A DNA stretch of 64,000 nucleotides from Saururus chinensis (taxonomy: Eukaryota > Streptophyta > Magnoliopsida > Piperales > Saururaceae): contig CP141142.1 of assembly GCA_035235625.1 (NCBI GenBank), positions 41,271,644 to 41,335,643 of the forward strand, given 5' to 3'. How positions within the stretch are numbered: the first letter of the stretch is position 1; each line of letters opens with the position of its first letter. Both the position numbers and the translations under genes were made by a program. The notes below the pieces were generated by a model. It saw nothing but the letters and a program-made list of their open reading frames with translations, was not told the origin of the DNA and did no database searches. Of the stretch, positions 39,197 through 50,986 are shown in pieces.

Positions 39197-42100
39197 TGTA
39201 AGATCCTTAATCATAAACCAGTTTGAATTCATTTTGTTTAAATACTTTTCTATGGTTTAATATTAATTCTAATCGGTTTAGGATGATTTTCTAAATTTTA
39301 GTATTTTCTAAAGGTTTTAATAAAAATTAACTTCATATTTATGAGTTTTAAGTGGTTTTGGGTCAAATATGAATTTTTTAGATTTTTTACTAATTTTTCA
39401 AAAATTAGGGTTTGACAGGACCCCTGTGGGCCCCACCAACAAAATTGAGGTTTTTGGACCAAATTAACTCATACATTAAAACAAACTTATATAAAAAATT
39501 AGAATTTTTTCGAATTTAATTAGTGCTCAAATCATCAAAATATCTATTTTTAGCTAGAATTTCTATTTATGCCCTACTAGTTCATTTGGTATACCCAAGC
39601 CTTACTATAAATAGAAAGGGTTGAGTCATTCCCCAATTGGGAATCGGCTGGGAGAGGACAATTAAGGCCTAATTCCCCAATTAGGCCCAAATTAGAAAGG
39701 GATTAAGGTATGTTCTTCTTTAATCAAGCATAAATCCTTGGTTTTCTTTTAATCTATTCTTAATCTTAACTTCAATCATTGTTTTAATCTATTTTGAAAG
39801 GATAAAACTACTATTTTACCTATCTTCTCTAAGCCTTAATCTTAAAAATCTCATTTTTGGGCTTCTAAAACCCTAGATCTAATGTCTACTTTTGATTTTT
39901 CAAAGCTAAATCAAGATTAGTTGTATGTTAACTTAAAATCGTATTTTTGCAAGGTGTTGGAGGAGATTGAAGGTTCATTCCGACCCAAATCAACAAGGAA
40001 AGATAATGGGTTCTTCAATTTCAGCTTTGGGTGGTAAAAATCTCATTTTTCATGATTTTATTTGAATGAGATTTGTTTGGTTTGACCTCTAATGGTGGGT
40101 TTAATAAATGTTAATCTTTTACTTCGATTTCTTAGGGTTTTGTTTTAAAATAGTTGAGATTTGTGTTCTAGAAGGTTTGATGAGTTTTTTATAGTGTTTG
40201 AGGCCATGGATGGAAGTTTTAAGGTATTTTTATGATGTCTCGATTTTGATTTTCAAAATGAAGAAGGTCAAAACTGCTTTGTTGGCGATCGAATGGCCTA
40301 CCGGGCTGATCTATCGGCAACACTACATTTTGGTCATATTTTTAGTTTAGCCGATCAAACGGCCTTGCAGGGCGATCGAACGGCTACACAGTAGTTTTGC
40401 TATTTTTGAAATTTATGCTCATTTCAATGTCTTACTCCATCTAATGATTCTAATGGTTATGGGAGGTGTGTTATGATGAAATTAGGCTACTGAAGGTGTA
40501 GAATTGATGGTGGAAGTTTATGAAATATTTTTAAGTGTGGTCATGTGGCATTATATTATGTTGATAATTATACATGTTGATATTGAAGTACCTTGAACTT
40601 TTGAATGTTGGAATTCTTATGATTAGAATATGTTTCTAGCATGGATATTATATGAAAAATGGTGAGATGTGTTCTCTTATAAAGAGGATGGTTTATAGGT
40701 AATGAATGTGATCATGTTGTAGCTTAATGTGTGGAAAAATCATGTTTGTATGAATGTTCGATTTCACATGGATGGATTTTAGCTTTATGGTGGATTTCGC
40801 TTTGATTTCAGTTTGAATCATTGCTTTGAATGTATTTAAGCAAGCATATTTGGTCTTATGAGTTTATGTCAAGCATTGGTCATGTGCTTAGATTATGCAT
40901 GAATACATACACGAATGGGAAATCTACTATGAAATTGTAGTTAATTATGCTTTGATTATGAGGCATGTGAAGACTGATTGGGAGCATGTTCCATGTGTTG
41001 GAACCTACATAGACTTTTGCTCACGGATGTATCATGATATCATGCATCATGTATCGAACTTCATTAATAAGTTTTACCGATGTTAAACCTGAGTTAATCT
41101 ATTCTATGCAATGGTTGAGATTGCGTGCCGAATTAATTGCTTGGTGAATTAATTGAAACTTGGTTGGTCCGTAAGGACATATTTTCGATTTAAGTCCTGT
41201 GTGGAACATGTATACTCCCCGGGTTGAGTTGAGTCAAATTGAGTTATGTGGAACAGTTGTGTACTTGTCTTGCGGATGAAATTAGTTGTTGAGATTATCT
41301 AAACCCTCAGAATCCAGATAGTTTATCCGAGTACATCGGCTTACTAGGTATTGTTGGTTAGGACTTCGGTCTTGACAAGCAGGGTTGCCCAAGAGTTTAG
41401 GCTTGATGGGCAGGAGTTGCTCGAAGGCTTTGACCTTGAGGAGCAGGGGTTGCTCAAAGGCTTGACATTGAGGAGCAAGGGTTGCTCGAAGGCTTTGGCC
41501 TTGAGGAGCAAATGTTGCTTGAAAGCTTTGGCCTTGAGGAGCAGGGGTTGCTCAAAGGCATTGGCCTTGAGGAGCATGTCTATTTGGTATGAGTTTGCTT
41601 GAAGGCCTCGGCCTTAAAGAAAAAGTTTATTCTCTGTGTGTGTGGACTTACATGTTAGACTAGTGTGTGTGAGACACTTATAGATGCATGATGAATGAGG
41701 ATGTTAATGCATGATCTAAAATGTATGTTAGAGATACATCTCATGCTGGTTTATACGATGTTGATTGCATGATCTGAATGTGTGTTAGAGATACATTTCA
41801 TGCAGGTTTATGTGATATGACTGCATGATCAGAAAGTGTGTGAATGAGACACTATTTTGCAGGTTTATGTGATATGAATACATGATCAGAAAGTGTGTGA
41901 ATGTGACACTATTATGCGGGTTTAGGTGATATGGTTGAATGATCAGAAAAGGGTGTGAAAGACACTTCTTATGTGATTTATGGGATTATCATGTTTGATT
42001 TGAGTAGATATGATCAAATATCTATGTGGGATGCATGTTAAGTTATAACTTAAATATTTATGACTTGACTTGATAAGTATGTCTTATGCAAGATAGTTCT

Positions 42101-42733
42101 TATGTTTACGGTTAAATAGGGGTTTTAGGTAGTAAATGATCAGAAAGTGGTATACCATGTTAATTTTGGATCTAAATTGCTACATTGTCATGTCGTCATA
42201 TTTTCTTATTATTATAGTTGTATTCAAACCATTATTGAGTTTTTATACTCACCCCACTTTCCTTGTTTTATTTTGGGGCTGCATGGTGTGACATGCAGTC
42301 GGACAGGATTCTCTTTATGAGGAAAGGTCAGGGAGAGCTTGAGAGTAGGAGTGGAGGCCACTAGATTTTGCATATCTCGCTGATTATTTTGTTATGATGT
42401 TAGAACCCTTGTGGAGTAGTTCTTGTTTTAGACTTTTGATATATTATATCTTTAGTTTTGTTTGAGACCTTATTTTGAGCCAAGTATGTTGGCTATAGAT
42501 TATTAATATGTGGGTTTGAGATTTGTGGTTTAATTTAGAGTTTAAGTAACTCTTTTGGTTCTACCTATTTACTCTTGCTGAAAGTAGTGCGTAACTCCAT
42601 TAATTAGACTACCCGTGGTAAGGGCATAAGTCTTCCGCTTTTTCTTTGACCGTTTCCAATACCGTCCCCCTCGTGTGCTAGACCAGCCCTTGGACTGGGT
42701 TCGGCTAGGGTTGGGTAGTGCCGGGGTGTGACA
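39197..42733 (+). mobile_element. Solo LTR (3,537 bp), Tekay-like, inserted in the copia RNase H
   Basis: It starts TGTAAGATCC and ends GGGGTGTGACA, with target duplication TGTTT at 39192-39196 and 42734-42738. Removing it restores the copia frame RSTTCFVFTLSSGAVAW. The sequence is homologous along its length to the Tekay LTRs at 48,837 and 56,890: CCCTGTGGGCCCCAC, GGGTTGAGT, GACCGGCCCTTGGACYGGG-type terminus. A TATA box (TATAAATA, 39606-39613) is intact. It carries its own ~36-bp minisatellite at about 41,375-41,600. Confidence 0.94.
41375..41600. repeat. ~36-bp minisatellite in the solo LTR
   Basis: About six imperfect copies of a unit with GAGGAGCAGGGGTTGCTC and AAGGCTTTGGCCTT. It produces repetitive open frames on both strands that should not be taken as genes. 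The other two LTRs of this family lack it. Confidence 0.85.
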
Positions 42734-43271
42734 TGTTTTGTATTCACATTGAGCAGTGGTGCAGTTGCTTGGTAGTGACAAACTCATCTGCTGAAGCAGA
42801 GCACATTGCAGCCACTAAAGCTTGCAAGAAGATGATGTGGTTAAAAGCATTCTTGAATGGGTTGGCAAAATCTCAAAAGAGATGAGTACTTTATTGTGAT
42901 AACAAGAGTGCAATTGATGTAGAAAAGAACAATGTGTTTCATTCTAGAATGAAACATATTGAAATCAAATATCGTTTTGTGAGAGAACTTGTTGAAGAAA
43001 AGAAGATTATCTTGGAGAAGATACATACAAAGGAAAATCCAGCAGACATGCTTACTAAGGTGGTGACAATGGAGAAATTGAGTTTTTGCTCAATCACCAT
43101 CGGTCTTCTATAATAGAAGAATGGTAGTGATCACACAGTTACATTAGATATGAGTGGAGCAATTTTCTTTCTTGCAATTTGCTCTATATAAAAATTGATT
43201 CGATAGGGATCAATTTGAGTGGGAGAATTGTTGTTGAAGTTTTTTGAGCAGTTAGGTTTCAAGTGGGAGAT
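42734..43271 (+). pseudogene. Ty1/copia element, part 3: RNase H end and polypurine tract
   Basis: The copia frame resumes after the target duplication with FTLSSGAVAW, then SSAEAEHIAATKACKKMMWL, LYCDNKSAIDVEKNNVFHSR, KHIEIKYRFVRELVEEKKI and NPADMLTK. These are the conserved C-terminal RNase H motifs. The polypurine tract AAGTGGGAGA at 43261-43270 directly precedes the 3' LTR. Confidence 0.9.
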
Positions 43272-43870
43272 TGTTGACGGTGAAACCCAATTACAAGATT
43301 CTCAATAAGGGTAGTTTGGTCTTTGTAATGATAAAACTTAAGTTATAAATAGGAATCATAAAGGAGGCCGACATGGGGGGAATTAGAGAAGGATTCCAGA
43401 CCAGAGAAGAGAGTCGTCATTAAGCCAGAACAAAGAGCTCGACGTAGAACAACACAGAGAGAAAGAAAATAGGAATTTCTGGGAGAAGAAAGTTGGAGTT
43501 TTTCTTCTTGTGTATTGTGTGAGGAGTGTTGCTGAGAGAGCTTTGTAATTCTCTTGTAACTATTTCTCTATCTAGTGGAATTGTGTAATCCTATGGATGC
43601 AGGCAGCAAGGCCGAATTACGTTAATTCCCTTGTGTTCTTTGCTTTTCTTGTTGGAGTGTATAGATCCATTATTCCGCAGTACAAGCAGAGAACAGTAGA
43701 TTTATACTATGTTCGCCCAGAACTAGAGATCAATAGATTTATACTCTATTCGGTGAGAACCAGAGTACAGTAAATATATACTCTGTTCGTTGAGAGCTCA
43801 ATCGCCATCTTTGGCTTGGTTCACATGCTGGCCAATTGATCACACGATAGATTGCCATTTAAGGTAGATG
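43272..43870 (+). repeat. 3' LTR of the Ty1/copia element
   Basis: It begins TGTTGACGGTGAAACCC directly after the polypurine tract. A TATA-like TTATAAATAG lies at 43,342-43,351, with GAGAGAGAAAG and a TTGTAATTCTCTTGTAAC region downstream. The right end is uncertain; a candidate CA lies near 43,822 and sequence of the same character runs to about 43,870. No 5' LTR partner is present in the window, so age cannot be read from LTR divergence. Confidence 0.7.
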
Positions 43871-43951
43871 TTTTATTCTTTAATATGAAGGTTGTTACTA
43901 GGGATTAGGTTTGTGGGCCCCCTTGGGGCTAGCCTATTTATTAGACCCTGC

Positions 43952-44721
43952 CAGTGTTTTAAAACTAGGATCGGTCCGGCCTATTCAACCAAGTTCAATC
44001 AGGCCCGTCAATAATTTGGGCTGAGTCATTCAGGTTGTTGTGCGAGATTGACCTAGGCGGATCAACCTAACTGGCTGGTTGAACCGGTGACCCAAATGAC
44101 CAAGCCAATTCAGGTTTATGTGAAAGAGAGAGAGAGAGAGAGAATGGAAGCGGAAGAGGGGATGGCTTGGTTGGGGCTGGGATTGGGGTTGTCGGTTAGG
44201 AGAAGTGATGGTCGGGAGGAAAGGTGGAAGAGGGGAATTTGGGATCATAGCTACTAGGTCGGGGTCTGTGCAGGGCCGCTGAGGAGGAGAGGGTAGGAAA
44301 GCCAAGATCTTTAGGGGTTGTGGCTAGTGCATGCCGTAGGGGAGGAGATGGAGGGAAAGTCGGGATCTTGGGGCTCAGGCTAAGGGCTGGGCCATCGGGG
44401 AAGAGAGGGAGTGAAAGCCGGGTGATTAGGGATAGGGGTCAGGGTTGGCAATGGGGCTGAGCCTCCGGGGAAGGGAAGATAAGGGGTGAGGGAAAGTGGG
44501 AAAGAATGAATTAATGACGGGATAAGAGAGGGGATGGTTGTGGATGGGGGTTAGCGTCAAGTCCATGGGTGGTTGTGGCAGGGCTGTGGGGGAGGTCATT
44601 GTTGGGGTCACTGGGGAGGAGTCGAAGCCATCACCACTCAAATGATCTGCCACCGATGCTCAGAGGAGGGGAACGATCTCCAAAGAGGGTTTAGAGTTTT
44701 GGGTCAGGTTTTAAAACACTG
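43952..44721. mobile_element. 770-bp TIR element, hAT-like, non-autonomous
   Basis: Ends CAGTGTTTTAAAAC and GTTTTAAAACACTG are perfect 14-bp inverted repeats. The interior is GC-richer than its surroundings and has no transposase. The CAGTGTTTTAAAA end is typical of hAT MITEs, but I could not find a convincing 8-bp target duplication (flanks GACCCTGC and AGCCTAGT). Family call is therefore tentative. Confidence 0.65.
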
Positions 44722-45105
44722 AGCCTAGTATCCCTTCCTTGGTGATTAGTAAATGAATGATTAGTGAACAAACCCAAGGGACAGATTTTCTAAGACACTA
44801 GCCTATTTTAAATGGTATGCAAGGAACAAGAATGGGGTGAGTATCATACCACAAGCTTAAGCCCAACACTATTTGATGGTCTATCCGTGTCAAGCCCTCA
44901 ATCAAACCAGCCTAGCCCGGTGGAGGCCCGAGCCCCAATAAGGTCCACACCACAAACACCAATGACTCTTTTTAGAGCCGTTAGATGGCTGATCCATCTT
45001 CCATCTAGTTCGATCAATCGGCCTATAGTGCCATAAGTAATTTTTTGGCACAGTAGGGTGGGTGGGGGGCGATCGATTGGCCTACAGAGAAAATGACCTA
45101 AATTA

Positions 45106-45124
45106 CCCCCCCCCCCCCCCCCCC
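45106..45124. repeat. Poly-C run
   Basis: Nineteen C residues in a row, bounded by ATTA and AATAGA. Length may be unreliable in assembly. Confidence 0.95.
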
Positions 45125-45527
45125 AATAGAACCATTTTTGAGAGATGGGGTTTTTTTTGTCATTTAACAAGGGCAGAATGCTACCATATAAATTAAAAGG
45201 AGGGGGGGTAATTTTTGCTCATCACTCTTACTCAATATTTCAAGTTAAATTACTCAAGTAATCAGAGGCTCACTCATGGCTCAAGCAATCTCTCGATCCA
45301 ATTCCTTCAAGTTCAAGCTCTCTCTTCAAATTTTTCTTCTTCAAGGCTTCAAGATCTATCAAGTCTCATATGAATCCGATTTTATAAACTCGAGTCTTCA
45401 AGAATCAAGGGGCAATTCTCTACACAAAATTGAGTTATTTGTTTGTAATATTTTTATTTTATTTTATTCTTCATTTTTTCACACTTTCTTTCTAATTATA
45501 TCTTAACCTTTCTTTTTTTTGGATAAA

Positions 45528-47395
45528 TGGATTACTACTCTCAATCTCATTCCATGAATGAGTCAAACTCTAACACTATAGAAAGTCAAATGCCCATCGA
45601 ACAAGGGAATCCAATTACGAGTTCAACATCTCATTCTCGGCAAATGAAAAGCAACAAATGGAACCGAAAGTAGCAACAACCAGTGGTCATAGTATTGGGT
45701 GACGGGCAAATCTACCAAGTGCACCAAAGAAGAGCAAAGTTTCTTATATGTGGAACTACTTGACAAAGAAAGAAGTGTCCACCCAAAAAAACGTAGGCAT
45801 ATGCTACAATGAGCAGTTTGCAACCATTTCAAAAGACATCTCAATATTTTCACAATCAGCATGTGTCATCTTTCTAGACACATTGACAAGTGCCTTGCAA
45901 AGGCCAAAAAATTAGATCCAAGGCAATCATAGTTAGCTAGTCATGATATCTCATCAACTAGTTTGAGCACTTTAACATAGACCAAAAGTACAAATCAGAG
46001 TGAGCTAGCCAAATACATTGTACAAGTCGAACAACAATTCTCTTTTTGCAGACAATAAAGTTTGAATGGTATGTGAAGAAAGCCCTCAACCAATGCTTCC
46101 ACAAGATTTCACGTAATATAGCTAAGTCAAATTGTATTAAACTCTTCAACGAATACAAAGGTAATCTTATCTAAACTCTTTTTACGATTCTAGGTAAGTT
46201 TTCTATTACTTCAAATATATGGATTGGTAACCAAAATTTAGGATATATTTGTACAACACATTACATTGATCATGTTTGGGTTAAAAAAAAATTATTACCT
46301 TTTAATTTATTAGAATCTTCTCATACGGGAGTTGTAATTAGTTGGTCTATCATGGCGGCTTTACATGACTATCATATTAATAATAAATTTCTTTCTATTA
46401 CCTTAGATAATACTTCAAATTATAAAAATATTATTGATTTTCTTAAATCACAATTGTGCCCAATGTTAGATGGAAAACATTTTCATGTAAGACGTGGTTG
46501 TCATGCTATTAATTTATTTGTTCAGGACAGTTTAAATGTTGTTAAAAATCATGTAGTAAATATTAGAAGTGTTTTAGCATATATTAGTTTTTCTCCATCT
46601 GGATCTTAAAAAGTTTGAGATTTATGTAAACAATATAGGGGCAATAGTACTTATTAATGTTAGAATCTTGTTATGAATTAACAAAAATTATAATATTATG
46701 GGGTGTGGATAAGATGCTCAATTCTATGCAAAGCAATAAAAAGAGGACAAAAAGCAATTGCAAAGCGTCATCCAAACGATGTCTTAATATGATTATGATG
46801 CTATTGGAAATAAATTATTAAAATTATTAGAAAGAATTTCTTATGATTTTTTGTTTAGGTGCAATTATAGACCCTAGGATTATGTCAAGTGTTGTACAAA
46901 TATTAGTAGATGGTATATATATATTAATACGAGTTTAGAATCTAATACATATCTTGAAGAGAAGTTAAAAATATTTTATACACTTTATATGATGCATATG
47001 AATTTATGTACAGTAGTAGAAGGTATATTGCTCGAACTCTTTCTATAAATAAAAATGACCATTCTCATTATTACGTAGTGGAACTAAAGAAAAATATATT
47101 AGTACTACATCTAATAATGAATTATTTATGTATTTATAAAATACTTTTATGCTAATTTTAACCCAAGAAGAAACAAGTAACTTTGATGTTTTGATTTGGT
47201 GTCGAACACATGAAAAAAATTATCATGTGCTTGTCACCTTAGCTCATAATTTACTATCTCCTTCAATATCTATAATTTAGTGTTGGAAGCAAGGTATTTG
47301 ATGAAAGGAGAAGTCTCTTAGATCCAACGATGGTGGAGTATTTCATCTACATAAAGGATTGGCTAGATGCAGAAGAGAGAGAGAGAGAGAACAAG
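45528..47395 (+). pseudogene. hAT transposase remnant, RICESLEEPER-like
   Basis: A candidate start at 45528 gives MDYYSQSHSMNESNSNTIES and about 50 codons. Then, through many frameshifts, a BED zinc-finger-like stretch (CNHFKRHL..H..KC, about 45,815-45,895) appears. Core fragments follow: EYKGNL, a long open piece at 46352-46606 with FLSITLDNTSNYKNIIDFLK and HFHVRRGCHAINLFVQDSLN, and the C-terminal dimerisation block FDVLIWCRTHEKNYHVLVTL. It ends with KRSSLDPTMVEYF-like and IKDWLDAEE at about 47,340-47,372. This order is that of plant Ac/RICESLEEPER hAT transposases. The gene is broken in many places. Confidence 0.82.
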
Positions 47396-47405
47396 TGTAA
47401 TATCC

Positions 47406-48836
47406 TAGATTTTCCTAAGTTTTGAAAATTAAACAAGTAGAAAATAGAGTATTTGACCCATTGACCTTCTTAGTATAATAACTTCCTAAATAGATACAAT
47501 TTGAAGCTGAACCTATGTGATTAGAAAGTAGATAGAAAGAGCATCGAAACGCCACCAAGAACATGTGAGTCAGAATTCAAATGAGTGAGATACAATTTTT
47601 CGAAGTTGGATATACCGTATAAGGCTTGTTTACTCGATTAAGACGTATATCTGTGCCATTGAAGTCATTCTCCGGGCCTGGTTATTTAAAGTGACGAAAA
47701 TTAATAAAAAGGGATCCAAGTAGCCTAGTTGAACTAACTGTTACCCTAATCCCCATAATTATAGAAATGCTACCTAGGGCTTATTTTAGGGGAGCTCATT
47801 CGCCCTTAAGGGAGGGAGAAGGTGGTGGACGTGAGGCTCTAGTGGTGGTGGATTATTGGCAAACCGGTAATTAAGGTAGGATAATTGTCTTAGTCTTCAA
47901 GTCAAGATTAGTGGGGATTTTGTTCAGTAAATTTTAATGTAAATTAAATTAATAGTGAATTCTGCAGTCCACTATTTTTGTAATTTACATGAAAAATGAT
48001 TTTGCAATCATTGTTCATGTAATTATGTTGAACAGTGATTTCTGCAATAACTGTTCTCATAATTATGATGAATACTAATTTCTTCCATCACAGATCTTGT
48101 AATTATGATGAACAGTGATCTTTGCAGTCATTGTTCCCATAATTACGAGGAACAATGAATTCTACAGTGATTTTTTTTAAATCTGTCGGTTGCCCAGTAA
48201 CCAAAGCCTTCGTAGGGGAGGATCTGCAATGGCTTCACACGTTAAATAGATTTGAAAAAAAAAAAATTACAGTGGTGCGGTGCAACCCTTAGCTAAAGGT
48301 GGGATTGGGGTTCCTAAAATCGCCAAACAATGACTATCTGGTCAAGTCGGCCAATCGCCCGACCGTTGCAACCTGTCGTCGTGGTGCCTTAGGCAAATTG
48401 CAAAAAAAATGAAAGGGGGGAGGTTGGCCACTGGAAGGCTGCGAGGCTGATGTCGTTGGTTCCACCATGCTCCCCCCCACCACCATGATATGGGCGCCGC
48501 CGCCAAAGGCTAGGGGACCTCTAGCAGGCCGCGAGAGAGATGACCCACAAAATGGGTCATTGGGTCAAATCCCAGGTCAAGGCCAGCCGAGGTTTGTTGG
48601 GTCAAATCCTAAGTCTAGACCGGCCCAGGTTTGTAAAAAAACACCAATTGAACCGGGTTGGTTCAGTAGGTTTAGACGTGGGAAAATTTTTAAAAAATTA
48701 CATATTATTCCCAGGAATATGACGGTTAACTAGACCAAGTTTTAGGCTAGGAAAATATCTCACTGTCTATGAAATGACTATTTTATCCTTTTAGCTAAGT
48801 AGTGATTACATACCCGACTTAGGGGCTTTGGTTGAG
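47406..48836 (+). repeat. Probable partial LTR or other repeat, with ~60-bp tandem repeats
   Basis: A possible LTR start TGTAATATCCTAGATTTTCC occurs at 47,397-47,420 directly after the hAT remnant. Around 47,955-48,170 are about four imperfect ~60-bp repeats built on GTAATTATGATGAACAGTG and TTCTGCAGTCA. No coding sequence, polypurine tract or second end was found, so the assignment is weak. The stretch ends where the Tekay 5' LTR begins. Confidence 0.4.
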
Positions 48837-50986
48837 GCGTAAGGACTCTCATCTCTAAACCGGTTTTTGTTTCTTTTTAATTATCGGTTATTGCTTGGTT
48901 AACTAATTTTCTTATTAATTCGGTGGTTTTGTAAATAAATGGTGTTTATGATGGTTTTAATCAAAATTAACTTTACACTTAGTGGTTTTAAGTGATTTTG
49001 AATCAAATATGAATTTTTGGGATTTTTTAATTTTTACTATTTTTCCAAAAATTAGGTTTGGCGGGACCCCTTGTGGGCCCCACAGTCAAAATTTTAGTTT
49101 TTGGACCAAATGAACCCAGACATCAATACAAGACTTTACAAAAAAATTTATAATTTTTCCAGGTTTTATTAGTGCTCAAATAACTAAATTACCCATTTTT
49201 AGCCTATTTTCTATTCATACCCGACAATTTACCCATACACACCCCAAAACTTACTATAAAAGGCCAGACCTGAGCCATTTCCATTTTGGGAATAGGCTGA
49301 GAAGGAGAGGTCAGGCCTAATCTCCAATTAGGCCCAATTTAGAAGGTGCTTAAGGTAAGTCCCTTCTAATTAAGCACCAAATCCTAACTTTCCTCTTAAT
49401 CCCTTCTAAATCTACCATTTCTCCTTTGTTTTGATTCATTTTTGAACATCAAAACTACTGATTTACACCTTTATTTCAAACCCTAGCTCTAAAAATCTGA
49501 TTTTTATGATCAACAAGCCCTAGATCTAAGTTTTTAATTAGGGTTTTTTTATGTTAAATCGGTTTTAATGGAGTTTAATTCAAACTCTATGTCTTTGTAA
49601 GGTTTTCAAGAAGGATGACCATCAAATCCAAGCCTAATCAAGGGATAAGGTAATGGACTTTCGAAATTTCAGTCTTCCTATAGTAAAACTCTTGATTTCG
49701 TGGTTTTTTTTCAATGGATTTACTTGATTTAGTGCTTTAATGGCATGATTAGTAAATGGTAATTTTTAATCCTGATTTCATAGGGTTTCATCTTGTTATA
49801 ATGTAGATTAGCTTTCTGGAAGTTATGGTAGAATTTTATTGGCATTTAGGTTGCTAGATGGAGATTTTAAGGTTTATTAATGGAGTTTCGGTTTGAAAAT
49901 TCGAAATGGAGAAGAAGGTCAATTTTGCCTTGTTGGCATTTGAATGACCCTCCTGGGCGTTCGAACGGCAACACTATCGGATCGACAGATTTCTAGTTTA
50001 GCCAATTGAATGGCCCTCCTAGGCGTTTGAACGGCTACACAACAGATTTTGTATTATTTGCATGATGTTTATTTTAGTGAATCTACTTTAATATGTCAAT
50101 TTCATATGAATGTGGAGTGTTTTGAGCTATAGTAAGCTACTGGAAAGGCATACCATTGAGGTATGAAGTTGAGGTATATAGTTAGAGTTATGTGGAATGA
50201 CTTATAGTTGGAGGTATGATGTTGGTATTGCCATCTTGAAGTTATGAATGATTGATTCTCTATGGTTAAGTATATTTTGAGTAAAGCTACAGCCTACTAA
50301 TAGACTGATATGTCATGTTAGGATGTGGTTAATTGATATATGAATGTTAGTAAATGTCATGGCGTAAAGATGAAGTGAATGATTTCTGTGTTTAGCTTGT
50401 GGTTGAGCTTTGAATTGAGTTATGCTTTCAATGATTCTTCTCTTATTATTTCCATTGGAATTCATGATTAGATGTTAATTCACATGTGTAGTGTGGTAGT
50501 GAGTTAATTTCAAGCATGTTGATATGCATTGAGTGTAGTGATTTAAATGATGATGTTGAAGCTTGATATTATAATTATGAATGATGCATTAGGGGCTGAT
50601 GAGAGCACTTATCATGAAATAGGATTCATGTATGTCTTGCCCAAGTATGTACCATGTTACATGCATCATGAAAATGGATTTCCAATTGAGGCTTTATCGA
50701 GGTTAATCGAATTTGATCAATTGGATGCAATGTGGTGAAATTGCGTGCTGGATTGATTGGTCGTGGCTTAATCGAAACTTGATTGGTCCGAAAAGACATG
50801 TTTTGATTTGAGTTCCTGTGTGGAACGAGTGCACTCCCCGGGTTGAGTCTAGAGAAATGGAATTATGTGGGGACGAGTTGTGTACTTGTCTTGCGGATTT
50901 GATATTATTATTATGAGTGTCATCTGGACCCTGAGAATCCAGTGTGGTATGCCGTGTACACCCGCTACCACGTGTTCTAGGGTTCC

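Noticed and set aside
41344..41602. Leu/Lys/Ala-rich repetitive open frames on both strands
   Set aside because: They come from the ~36-bp LTR minisatellite and have no coding signature.
48467..48733. An 88-codon open frame in GC-richer sequence
   Set aside because: No recognisable domain, overlaps other frames and lies within a repeat-like stretch.
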